Of a stretch of DNA of 61,027 nucleotides, positions 50,257-58,217 are shown piece after piece. How positions within the stretch are numbered: position 1 is the first letter of the stretch; each line of letters opens with the position of its first letter. Origin of the DNA: Saccharothrix sp. (lineage in GTDB: Bacteria; Actinomycetota; Actinomycetes; Mycobacteriales; Pseudonocardiaceae); NCBI RefSeq assembly GCF_031180885.1, contig NZ_JAPSLK010000048.1, positions 1 to 61,027 of the forward strand. Reading direction: 5' to 3'. A program made the position numbers and the translations under genes. Below the pieces are notes generated by a model that saw only the letters and a list, made by a program, of their open reading frames with translations, was not told where the DNA came from and did not search any database.

Positions 50257-51282
50257 GTGGCATCGCCGGTCAGCATCAAGGACGTGGCGACGCGGGCGAA
50301 GGTCTCGGTGGGGACGGTCTCCAACGTGCTCAACCGCCCCGAGGTCGTCACTCCGGCCACCCGGGACCGCGTGCTCAGCGCCATCCGGGAACTCGGCTTC
50401 GTCCGCAACGACGCCGCCCGACAACTGCGCTCGGGCACGCCGCGCGCCATCGGCCTGGTGGTGCTGGACGTGGCGAACCCGTTCTTCACCGACGTGGCCC
50501 GGGGTGTGGAGGACACCGCCAGCGAGGCCGGGCACGCGGTGATCCTGTGCAACACCGACGAGTCGGCCCAACGCGAGGCCCGGCACGTGGAGCTGCTGGC
50601 CGAACAACGCGTCCACGGCGTGCTCATCACTCCCGTGGACCCCGGGGTGGTGGGGCGGCTGCGCGAACGCGGCCTTTCCGTGGTGCTGCTGGACCACCCG
50701 ACCGACGAGCCCGACCTGTGCTCGGTCGCGGTCGACGACCGCGCGGGTGGGGAGTTGGCGGTGACCCACCTGTTGGCCGAGGGGTACGAGCGGATCGTGA
50801 TGGTCAACGGGCCGTCGCACATCCACCAGCCCCGGCAACGGCACCGGGGGGCGTTGGACGCGGTGCGCAAGGCCGGTCGTCCGGCGGGGGTGCTGGAGGA
50901 GTTGAAGGTGCCCGGGCTCAACGTGGCTTGCGGGCAGCGGGCGGCGGAGCAGCTGCTGGCCCGGGCGGAGCGGCCGGACGCCGTCTTCTGCGCCAACGAC
51001 CTGCTGGCGCTGGGGGTGTTGCAGGTGTTCGTGCGCGGGGGTGTGCGGGTGCCGGAGGACATCGCGATCGTGGGGTACGACGACATCGATTTCGCGGCGG
51101 CTGCGGCGGTTCCGTTGACGTCGGTGCGGCAGCCGCGCCAGCAGATCGGGCGGACGGCGGCGGAACTGGTGATCGCGGAGACCATGGAACCGGAGTCCCA
51201 CGAACACCGCCACGTCCTCTTCACGCCGGAGTTGGTCGTCCGCGACTCCAGCCGCCGTCCCCGCCGCCGCCGCTCCCGCTGA
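50257..51282 (+). CDS. LacI-family repressor, probable regulator of rhamnose utilisation
   Basis: 341 aa. N-terminal HTH SIKDVATRAKVSVGTVSNVL with the hinge helix region NDAARQLRSGTPRAIGL, then a periplasmic-binding-like effector domain (ANPFFTDVARGVEDTASEAG, LLDHPTDEPDLCSVAVDDRA, FCANDLLALGVLQVF, IAIVGYDDIDFAAAAAVPLT). The arrangement suggests that rhamnose or rhamnulose releases it from DNA. GTG start with GGAGGC ahead. The C-terminus ends in an Arg-rich tail (RRPRRRRSR) where the coding sequence runs into the following trinucleotide-like repeat. Confidence 0.92.
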   Translation: MASPVSIKDVATRAKVSVGTVSNVLNRPEVVTPATRDRVLSAIRELGFVRNDAARQLRSGTPRAIGLVVLDVANPFFTDVARGVEDTASEAGHAVILCNTDESAQREARHVELLAEQRVHGVLITPVDPGVVGRLRERGLSVVLLDHPTDEPDLCSVAVDDRAGGELAVTHLLAEGYERIVMVNGPSHIHQPRQRHRGALDAVRKAGRPAGVLEELKVPGLNVACGQRAAEQLLARAERPDAVFCANDLLALGVLQVFVRGGVRVPEDIAIVGYDDIDFAAAAAVPLTSVRQPRQQIGRTAAELVIAETMEPESHEHRHVLFTPELVVRDSSRRPRRRRSR

Positions 51283-51284
51283 CC

Positions 51285-51440
51285 CCGCCGCTGCCGCCGC
51301 CGCTGCCCCCGCCGCCGCCCCCGCCGCCACCGCCGCCGCTGCCGCCGCTGCTGCCCCCGCCGCTGCCGCTGCCGCTGCCGCCGCCGCTGCCGCTGCCGCC
51401 GCCGCTGCCGCCGCTGCCGCCCCGCCGCCGCTCGCGCTGA
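51285..51440. repeat. CCG/CTG-rich low-complexity repeat
   Basis: About 155 bp built almost wholly from CCGCCGCTG and CCGCTGCCG units, starting at the stop codon of the LacI gene. The repeat phase extends slightly into the gene's Arg-rich 3' end. Likely a slippage-prone microsatellite. Confidence 0.85.
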
Positions 51441-51508
51441 CCCCGCCGCCCCACCCTGCTCGCGCCGAACCCGCCGGCCCCCGTCGAGATCAGTGTGCGG
51501 CGGGTCGC

Positions 51509-51522
51509 GGAAAGCGCTTGCC
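51509..51522. promoter_or_regulatory. Possible second LacI-family site GGAAAGCGCTTGCC
   Basis: Imperfect dyad around AAGCGCTT upstream of the CBM2 lyase, resembling LacI/CcpA-type operators. Weak support on its own, but it lies in the same promoter as two clear operators. Confidence 0.3.
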
Positions 51523-51535
51523 TGGCTGACCTCGA

Positions 51536-51547
51536 TGAATCGATTCA
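51536..51547. promoter_or_regulatory. LacI-type operator TGAATCGATTCA before the CBM2 lyase
   Basis: A perfect 12-bp palindrome of the island's pattern, about 105 nt before the start of the second PL11 gene. It links that gene to the rhamnose regulon. Confidence 0.72.
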
Positions 51548-51612
51548 ACCCTTGACCGCTCCTGGTGGGCGGTGCTGTCATGGTCGGCACCCGGGCATGT
51601 CCCGGTGCAGTT

Positions 51613-51628
51613 CTGGGAGCGCTCCCAG
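51613..51628. promoter_or_regulatory. CebR box CTGGGAGCGCTCCCAG
   Basis: Contains the exact palindrome TGGGAGCGCTCCCA, established as the CebR operator of Streptomyces cellulose/cello-oligosaccharide genes, with one extra matched pair each side. It lies 24 nt before the GTG of the CBM2-PL11 gene. It implies repression relieved by cellobiose or cellotriose. Confidence 0.85.
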
Positions 51629-51652
51629 AAGTCGGACGGCTAAGGAGCAACG

Positions 51653-53854
51653 GTGCTCTCGATGATCCGAATGCGGGCGATCGCCGCCGCTACGGCGATC
51701 AGCGCGGCGACGGGTGGTCTGGTCGTGGTCGGGGTGGCCGCGGCCGCGCCCGGCTGCTCGGTCGACTACGTCGTGCAGAACAAGTGGCAGGGCGGGTTCT
51801 CCGCCAACGTCACGATCACCAACCTCGGCGACCCGGTGGACGGGTGGCGGTTGGCCTGGGCCTTCCCCGGCCCCGAGCGGTTCAGCCAGGGGTGGAACGC
51901 GACCTTCGTCGCGTCGGGTGCGGGGGTGACCGCGTCCAATGTGGACTGGAACCGGGCGATCCCGACCGGCGGGACGGCGTCCTTCGGCTTCAACGGCACG
52001 ACCACCGGGACGGAAGTCGGTACTCCGGAGTCGTTCACGCTGAACGGCACGGTGTGCACGGGCGGGGTAACACCTACGACCACCACGACCACGACCACCA
52101 CGGGTGGTCCTACCCCGGGCGATCCGACAGGGCGCAAGCAGGTGGAACGGCTCGACCGCGGCGTGGTGAGCGTCCGGTCCGGCACCGGAAACCTGGTCGG
52201 CTGGCGATTGCTGGCCGGCGACTCGCCAGGGGTGGGCTTCAACGTCTATCGGAGCGGGACGAAGGTCAACTCCTCCCCGATCACGGCCGCCACCAACTAC
52301 CTGGACGCGAGCGGCCCGGCGGGCGCCACCTACACGGTGCGGGCGGTGGTCAACGGGGTTGAGCAGCCGGACTCGCGGGGGTCGCTGTCGTTCGGCGCGG
52401 GGTACCTCGACGTGCCGATCCAGCCGCCGGCCAGTGCCTACAGCGCGAACGACGCCAGTGTCGGGGACGCGGACGGCGACGGGCAGTACGAGATCTTCCT
52501 GAAGTGGTACCCCGACAACGCCAAGGACAACTCGCAGGCAGGCGTCACCGGCAACACCTACATGGACGCCTACCGCCTCGACGGCACCCGCCTGTGGCGC
52601 ATCGACCTGGGCCGCAACATCCGGTCCGGGGCGCACTACACCCAGTTCCAGGTCTACGACTACGACGGCGACGGCCGGGCCGAGATCGCGATGAAGACCG
52701 CCGACGGCACGCGTGACGGCCGCGGCACCGTCATCGGCAACGCCAATGCGGACTACCGCAACGCCGACGGCTACATCCTGTCCGGCCCGGAGTTCCTGAC
52801 CATGTTCGACGGCCTGACGGGCGCGGCTATGTCCACAGTGGACTACGACCCGCCACGGGGCAACGTCGCCTCGTGGGGTGACAGCTACGGCAACCGGGTC
52901 GACCGGTTCCTCGCCGGCACCGCCTACCTCGACGGGGCCCGCCCCAGCCTGATCATGGCGCGCGGCTACTACACGCGGGCGGTCATCGCGGCCTGGGACT
53001 TCCGGGACGGGCGGCTGGTCAAGCGGTGGACGTTCGACTCCAACGCCGCCGGCAACGGCACGTACGCGGGGCAGGGCAACCACTCGCTGACCATCGGCGA
53101 CGTGGACGCGGACGGCCGTGACGAGATCGTCTACGGCGCGGCGACCATCGACGACACCGGGCGCGGGCTGTGGAACACCCGGTTCGGGCACGGGGACGCC
53201 GCCCACCTGGGCGACCTCGACCCGTCGCGGCCGGGCCTGGAGTACTACAAGGTCTCGGAGAGCTCCAACCAGCCGGGGTCGTGGTTCGCCGACGCCCGCA
53301 CCGGCCAGGTCCTGTGGCAGACCGCTCCCGCGGGCGACAACGGTCGAGGGGTGTCCGCGGACGTGCACGCGGGCAGTCCGGGCGCGGAGTCGTGGTCCAG
53401 CGCGGACACCCAGTTGCGCAACACCCGCGGGCAGGCCGTGGGCCGCAAGCCGTCGTCGGCGAACTTCCTGCTCTGGTGGGACGGCGACCCGACCCGCGAG
53501 CTGCTCGACGGGACGCACGTCGACAAGTACGGGACCAGCGGGGACACCCGGTTGCTCACCGGCTCGGGCGTGCACTCGAACAACGGCACCAAGTCCAACC
53601 CGTCGCTGTCCGGTGACATCCTCGGTGACTGGCGCGAAGAGGTCATCTGGCCCACCACCGACAACCGCGCCCTGCGCATCTACTCGACCCCGAACCAGAC
53701 CGACCGGCGCATCCCGACGTTGATGCACGACCCGATGTACCGGGTCGCGATCGCCTGGCAGAACACCGCGTACAACCAGCCGCCGCACCCGAGCTTCCAC
53801 ATCGGGAGCGGCATGGCGACCCCGCCCTGGCCGGACGTCCACTACGCCCGGTGA
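51653..53854 (+). CDS. Secreted CBM2-linked rhamnogalacturonan lyase, family PL11
   Basis: 733 aa. Signal peptide 1-32, then a family 2 carbohydrate-binding module (CSVDYVVQNKWQGGFSANVT, the SQGWNATFVASGAGVTASNV segment, NGTVC closing the Cys pair). A Thr-rich linker of about 10 Thr follows, then a full PL11 domain (KQVERLDRGVVSVRSGTGNL, YSANDASVGDADGDGQYEIF, RNIRSGAHYTQFQVYDYDGD, LSGDILGDWREEVIWPT). CBM2 binds crystalline cellulose, so the enzyme would be tethered to plant cell wall while cutting pectin. GGAG precedes the GTG. The promoter carries both a rhamnose-type operator and a CebR box. Confidence 0.95.
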   Translation: MLSMIRMRAIAAATAISAATGGLVVVGVAAAAPGCSVDYVVQNKWQGGFSANVTITNLGDPVDGWRLAWAFPGPERFSQGWNATFVASGAGVTASNVDWNRAIPTGGTASFGFNGTTTGTEVGTPESFTLNGTVCTGGVTPTTTTTTTTTGGPTPGDPTGRKQVERLDRGVVSVRSGTGNLVGWRLLAGDSPGVGFNVYRSGTKVNSSPITAATNYLDASGPAGATYTVRAVVNGVEQPDSRGSLSFGAGYLDVPIQPPASAYSANDASVGDADGDGQYEIFLKWYPDNAKDNSQAGVTGNTYMDAYRLDGTRLWRIDLGRNIRSGAHYTQFQVYDYDGDGRAEIAMKTADGTRDGRGTVIGNANADYRNADGYILSGPEFLTMFDGLTGAAMSTVDYDPPRGNVASWGDSYGNRVDRFLAGTAYLDGARPSLIMARGYYTRAVIAAWDFRDGRLVKRWTFDSNAAGNGTYAGQGNHSLTIGDVDADGRDEIVYGAATIDDTGRGLWNTRFGHGDAAHLGDLDPSRPGLEYYKVSESSNQPGSWFADARTGQVLWQTAPAGDNGRGVSADVHAGSPGAESWSSADTQLRNTRGQAVGRKPSSANFLLWWDGDPTRELLDGTHVDKYGTSGDTRLLTGSGVHSNNGTKSNPSLSGDILGDWREEVIWPTTDNRALRIYSTPNQTDRRIPTLMHDPMYRVAIAWQNTAYNQPPHPSFHIGSGMATPPWPDVHYAR

Positions 53855-53860
53855 CGACCG

Positions 53861-53890
53861 ACCCGCGTGCGTCCCAGGGCGCACGCGGGT
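53861..53890. terminator. Hairpin after the CBM2 lyase
   Basis: Perfect 11-bp arms ACCCGCGTGCG and CGCACGCGGGT around an 8-nt loop, 6 bp after the stop. No U-tract. A likely terminator at the end of the island. Confidence 0.7.
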
Positions 53891-54117
53891 GTGGGCGTGA
53901 TGGGTCACTCGATGGGCGGCGGCGGTTCGCTGGAGGCGGCGAAGGACCGGCCGACCCTCTAGGCCGACATCCCCTGACCCCGTGGAACACCACCGAGACG
54001 TGGTCGACGATCCAGGTGCCGACCCTGGTAGTGGGCGTCGAGAACGACAGCGTCGCCTCGGTCACCCGCCACTCCGAGCCGTTCTGCGCGAGCCTGCCCG
54101 CCACCCTGGACAAGGCG
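53891..54117 (+). pseudogene. Polyester hydrolase (cutinase/PET-hydrolase-like) relic
   Basis: Encodes VGVMGHSMGGGGSLEAAKDR with the nucleophile elbow GHSMGG, then a stop and a one-base deletion, then LTPWNTTETWSTIQVPTLVV, followed by ENDSVASVTRHSEPFCASLP and TLDKA. These are successive family blocks of actinobacterial cutinase-like polyester hydrolases: serine elbow, LTPWNT lid strand and the catalytic-Asp loop. The first 150 or so residues and the His-containing end are missing. The nonsense and frameshift mutations show it is dead. Confidence 0.75.
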
Positions 54118-54345
54118 GCGCCCAGCGCGAACCGCTCGTCACGCCAGCTCTCCGCCGGGTACGGCCACACCGGCTTGCCCACGGCGTCGGCCGGCTCCCA
54201 CGCGAACCGCGGCCACACGTGGGCGTGCAGCGGTGTTCCCGAGGATCTCCAGGTTCACCTGCCGGAACGCCGGATCCCGCCGTGCGCACACCCGCTCGAC
54301 CGCCGCGCAGAGCACTGCCGATCCGGTCTTCCAGCCAGTGGCCGC
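54118..54345 (-). pseudogene. HIT-family hydrolase relic with internal deletion
   Basis: Minus-strand pieces: LEDRIGSALRG (start region), VCARRDPAFRQVNLEILGNT, then in another frame LHAHVWPRFAWEPADAVGKP followed by VWPYPAESWRDERFALG. The LHAHVWPR block is the histidine-triad loop of actinobacterial HIT/Ap4A-type hydrolases. The central substrate-binding part is lost. Its 3' end fuses with the polyester hydrolase relic coming from the other side. Confidence 0.6.
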
Positions 54346-54368
54346 TCGCACCTGTCCTTTGTGGATGG

Positions 54369-55049
54369 TCAGGTGCGCAGGTAGGACGCGCCGTTGAGGT
54401 CGAGGATGGTGCCCGAGGCCCATTCGGCTTCGGGGGAGGCGAGGTAGACGACCGCGGCGGCGATCTCTTCGGGTTTGGCGACCCGGTTGAACGGGCTCTG
54501 CTCGCGGACCGCGTCGTCGACCATGTGGGCCACGCGGTCGGTGCCGACGAAGCCGGGCGCCACGGCAGTCACCGCGATGCCGTGCGGGGCCAGGGCTACG
54601 GCCAGGGACTGGCTCATGGAGTGCAGGGCGGCCTTGCTCGCGCCGTAGGCGGGCATCTCGGGTTCGCCGCGGAACGCGCCGCGCGAGCCGACGTTGACGA
54701 TGCGGCCGTGGATGCCGCGGTCGATCATGTGCTTGGCGACGCAGTAGGACATGTTGGCCGCGCCGAAGACGTTGACCTCGAACGTCCGCCGCCACAGCGA
54801 CTGCCACTCCGCGTAGGACAGGTTCGCCAGGGTGCCCCACTCGACCAGGCCGGCGTTGTTGACCAGGACGTCGATCGAGCCGAGCGTGCCGACCGCGGTG
54901 TCCACGGCCCGTTCGACCGACGGCGGATCGGCCAGGTCGACGTCCGCCGAGGACAGCCCGACGACGTTGTCCCCGAGGTCCTTGAACGCCGAGGCGATGG
55001 CCGCTCCGATGCCCCGACTGCCTCCGGTGACCAGCACACCCCTGCTCAT
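54369..55049 (-). CDS. Short-chain dehydrogenase/reductase (FabG-like)
   Basis: 226 aa classical SDR: cofactor motif LVTGGSRGIGAAIASAFKDL, SIDVLVNNAGLVEWGTL, catalytic Ser in IVNVGSRGAFRGEPEMP, the YGASKAALHSMSQSLAVALA Tyr/Lys pair, and PEAEWASGTILDLNGASYLR at the end. NAD(P)-dependent oxidation or reduction of an alcohol or ketone; substrate unknown. The gene is intact and alone between two relics, with its start at 55047-55049. The frame and all catalytic residues are whole, so it is likely functional. Confidence 0.9.
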   Translation of the reverse strand: MSRGVLVTGGSRGIGAAIASAFKDLGDNVVGLSSADVDLADPPSVERAVDTAVGTLGSIDVLVNNAGLVEWGTLANLSYAEWQSLWRRTFEVNVFGAANMSYCVAKHMIDRGIHGRIVNVGSRGAFRGEPEMPAYGASKAALHSMSQSLAVALAPHGIAVTAVAPGFVGTDRVAHMVDDAVREQSPFNRVAKPEEIAAAVVYLASPEAEWASGTILDLNGASYLRT

Positions 55050-55126
55050 CCACGACCCCCTGCGGCTTTCACGGGAACTTCCCGGTACCGCAACCTAGAT
55101 CGGCTTCGGCGCAAACTCAACCCGGG

Positions 55127-56151
55127 TCAGGTGCGAGGGGTGTAGGTCACGACCAACTGGGGGCGGGTGGTGTGTTCACGGCTGGTGAAGCGTTGTTCCG
55201 CGCCGTACGCGTTCTCACGATCGAGGGCCACCTGTACCGGGCGAGCGCGAAACTCGGCACCACGACCCGGGCGGAGTTGGCGGCCGTGCTCGGGCGACCA
55301 CTCCGCGCGCCGCCGCCCGGTCGACAGGTCCCAGGCGACGACCCGGTTCTCCGAGTCCGCCACCTCGGCCAGGGTGAACGCCGGGCGGCCGGGCAGGACC
55401 GCAACGACGACTTGCCCACCCCCGACGGCCCCACCACGCACACCACGGGCGCGGTCCGGACGCGCTTGGCCAGCCGCTCGGCCGGCTCGTCGCGCCCGAA
55501 GAACAGGTCGGCGTCCCGCTCGTCGAACGGCCGCAGCGCGCGGAACGGCGGTTCCCGCTCGATCACGTCGGCCAGGGCCGGCCACGCGGACAGCAGGGTG
55601 TCCACGGTGATCATGTACCCGAGCTTGGGCGGCGCGCCGGAGACCCGGCGGACCACCATGCCGACCGCGGCGGCCAGGTCGGGCCCCCACACGGCGGTGC
55701 CGGAGAACCCGGCTTCCAGCTTCGCCTCCCGGCCGGGTTCGCGGTGGATCTCCACCCAGCCGGTCGCCACCGGCCCGGCGCGCCGGCCGTAGACCCAGCT
55801 CCCGATCTCCAGCCGGCGCGGGAACCCGACCATGACCAGATGGTCCGGGGTGAGCCCGCCGGACCGGGTGAGCTCGAGCGGCGCCGCGCCCTCGGGCGGC
55901 GGGTCGGGCAGCTCCAGACCGGCGATGTCCCCGCCCATGTCGTCGCCGACGGGCACCCAGGCGGCGATCCGGGCGGGCTGCCGCCGTCCGGGGGTCAGCA
56001 GCGGGAAGTCGACCTGGACCGGACCGTCCGGCCGGGGGCCGGTGTCGGGCACGTCCAGGGCGGTGGCGACGACGTGGGCGGCGGTCAGGACGTGGCGGGG
56101 TCCGGCGAGGAAACCGGCGCCGACCGGCGTGTCGTCCCGCCAGACGCGCAC
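55127..56151 (-). pseudogene. Collapsed trypsin-like protease - STAND ATPase - WD40 gene
   Basis: The start region (VRVWRDDTPVGAGFLAGPRH, VLTAAHVVATALDVPDTGPR, and the GFSGTAVWGPDLAAAVGMVV serine region) is a trypsin-like domain. It is followed by FRALRPFDERDADLFFGRDE and the Walker A VGPSGVGKSSL of an nSTAND1 ATPase. Directly after Walker A the frame shifts into a WD40-like scrap (VADSENRVVAWDLSTGRRRA) and then a DNRLRE-like tail (FTSREHTTRPQLVVTYTPRT). The bulk of the ATPase and propeller, probably over 800 residues, is gone. The start is uncertain; GTG 56151 is the first in frame. Related in design to the intact gene at 1596. Confidence 0.7.
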
Positions 56152-56230
56152 CAGCGCGCTTTCGAGCGGAATCCGGTCCGACCCCGTCCATCGCCCCCGG
56201 GCGGTCGCGGTCGGGTCAGGGTAGCCCGTC

Positions 56231-57412
56231 TCACCAGTACTGGTGCCGGGTCCCGTCGGTGTCGGCGACGAAGACGACCGCGTCGGCGCCGGCCAGGTCG
56301 GCCGGGTCGAGCGGGAGGTGGCCGGGCACGATCGGCTCGCCCTTGCGGGTCTCGGCGGGCAGCGCTTCGCGCAGTTCCGCGGTGGGGAACAGGGTCCGGC
56401 GGGTGGTCGCTTCGGCCAGGGCGTGCTGGAGGGTGCCCGGTTCGCTGCGCGGGTTGGCGTCGGTGACCACGACCGCGTAGCGCTCGCCGAGGGTGAGCGC
56501 GACCAGCGCGCCGGCGCTGGACCAGGTCGCGGCGTGCGGGCCGAACTCCATGGTGGACGTGGTGCGGAGCAGGTGGACGTTGTGGGCGAACACCAGGGTC
56601 GGTCCGCGGTGCTGCTCGCGGTCGACGATGGTGAGCAGGTTGTCGGCCATCATCTCGGCGCGCACGGACAACAGGGTGGCGATCCGGTCGGGCGACGGAC
56701 TGGCCATGGCGGCGTGGTAGCGCAGCAGACCCTGGGCGGTGCGGGCGTGGGCGACGGCGAGGTCGTGGCTCTCGGCGTCGGCGGGGCGAAGGGTGGGGGC
56801 CGCGCGGCGCAGGGCACTGGCGAGGTCGTCGGCGACGATCCGCAGGGCGGCTACGCGGTCTTCGGCGCCGATGGACTTGGTCGGGTCGTACATGGCCTCC
56901 GGGTTCGTCCAGTCGGCGTCGTCGCCGAGCAGTGCGTCGAGGTCCTGGGCGGGGTGCAGGGCCGGTGGCAGGTGGTCGAGGACCGCGGACAGGGCGTGGC
57001 GGGGGCTGGGTGCGGCGGCGGTCTCCAGGGGTGCGTCGAAGCCGTAGAAGTGGACGCGGTCGTGCGGCGGGCGGTCGGCGTTGTGGGCGCGGAGCCATTC
57101 GACGAGTTGCCGGTTGCCGGGGACGTGGCCGAAGCGGTGGCTGAACCCGGTGTCGAGGACGGTGTCGATGTCGGTCGTGCCGCCGTTGACGTGGTCGTCG
57201 ACGAGGGAGGCGGCGAAGAAGTCGATCTCCAGGGCGATGGAGCGAAAGCCGCGGTCGACCAGGTGGGCGAGGAGTTCGTTGCGCAGCAACGGGAACGCCT
57301 CGATGCCGTGGGTCGGCTCGCCGAGCGCCAGCACCGCGGGCGGCACCGTTCGCGCGGCCAGCAGGTCGTCGAGTTGGCGGCTGATCGAGCGCAGTGGTGC
57401 GGCAGTGGACAC
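56231..57412 (-). CDS. Erythromycin esterase-family protein
   Basis: 393 aa, normal for the family. Motifs in order: LALGEPTHGIEAF (Glu32, His35), RSIALEIDFFAASLVDDHVN, VHFYGFDAP, and GPTLVFAHNVHLLRTTSTME with the second conserved His. EreA-type enzymes hydrolyse the macrolide lactone, but many family members have other, unknown substrates, and some actinomycete ones do not confer resistance. Divergent from the MerR-type gene with 112 bp between starts, suggesting that regulator controls it. Confidence 0.88.
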   Translation of the reverse strand: MSTAAPLRSISRQLDDLLAARTVPPAVLALGEPTHGIEAFPLLRNELLAHLVDRGFRSIALEIDFFAASLVDDHVNGGTTDIDTVLDTGFSHRFGHVPGNRQLVEWLRAHNADRPPHDRVHFYGFDAPLETAAAPSPRHALSAVLDHLPPALHPAQDLDALLGDDADWTNPEAMYDPTKSIGAEDRVAALRIVADDLASALRRAAPTLRPADAESHDLAVAHARTAQGLLRYHAAMASPSPDRIATLLSVRAEMMADNLLTIVDREQHRGPTLVFAHNVHLLRTTSTMEFGPHAATWSSAGALVALTLGERYAVVVTDANPRSEPGTLQHALAEATTRRTLFPTAELREALPAETRKGEPIVPGHLPLDPADLAGADAVVFVADTDGTRHQYW

Positions 57413-57524
57413 GGGGACCCCTTTCGAAAGGTGTTGGGGTCCACGCTATCGTTGAAGGATCGAGTGAAACTTCTGCTCGTTTTAGCTGGTAGTTCGGCTG
57501 AAAACCTTCAAACGGAGGTGCACG

Positions 57525-58217
57525 CTGCGGCCCGTCGACCTGGCCCGGGAGCACGGCCTGTCCGCCCAGGCCGTCCGCAACTACGAGGACGCGGGTGCGC
57601 TGCCGCCGGCCGAGCGTTCCGAGACCGGTTACCGCCGCTACACGGCCGTGCAAGCCCAGGCTTTGCGGGCTTTTCTGGCGTTGCGCGGCGGTCACGGGCA
57701 CCAGCAGGCGCTGGAGATCATGCGGGCGACGAACCGGGGTGACGTCGAGTCCGCGTACCGGCTCATCGACGCCGCGCATGTCGCGTTGATGGACGAACGC
57801 GCCACCCGAACCGAGGTCGCCACGGCCTTGGGCAGCCTGTCCGAGTCCCCTCCGGTCCCGGCCCGCCCGCTGACCGTGGGGGAACTCGCGCGACGGCTCG
57901 ACGTGCACCCGGCGACCCTGCGGACGTGGGAGGCGGCGGGCATCCTGCACCCCGAGCGGGACAGGTCTACCGGCTACCGTCTTTATTCGTCGGACTGCGT
58001 GCGTGACGCCGAGATCGCCCGGCAGTTGCGCCGTGGTGGGTACCGGCTGCACCAGGTGGCGCAGTTCCTGGAGGCCTTGCGCGAGGCGGGCGGGCCGGCC
58101 GCGTTGAGCACGTTCGTGGCGTCCTGGCAGGACCGCCTGACCAGGCGCAGCCGCAACCTGCTGGCCGGTGCGGCGCAGTTGGACGCCTACTTGACCTTGT
58201 TGGACCAGGCAGGATGA
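57525..58217 (+). CDS. Two-domain MerR-family regulator (TioE-like), apparent CTG start
   Basis: 230 aa with two MerR-type HTH units: RPVDLAREHGLSAQAVRNYE (residues 2-70) and PLTVGELARRLDVHPATLRT (about 117-180), each followed by the wing GYRRYT or GYRLYS. The family start MRPVDLAREHGLS aligns exactly with CTG CGG CCC at 57525. No ATG, GTG or TTG is in frame nearby, and CGGAGG sits 6 nt before the CTG, so CTG initiation is the best reading. Likely regulates the divergent esterase gene. Confidence 0.85.
   Translation: MRPVDLAREHGLSAQAVRNYEDAGALPPAERSETGYRRYTAVQAQALRAFLALRGGHGHQQALEIMRATNRGDVESAYRLIDAAHVALMDERATRTEVATALGSLSESPPVPARPLTVGELARRLDVHPATLRTWEAAGILHPERDRSTGYRLYSSDCVRDAEIARQLRRGGYRLHQVAQFLEALREAGGPAALSTFVASWQDRLTRRSRNLLAGAAQLDAYLTLLDQAG

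Noticed and set aside
46645..51330. 1561-codon antisense frame across rhaD-E, rhaB and the LacI gene
   Set aside because: It spans several genes on both strands and has no domain.
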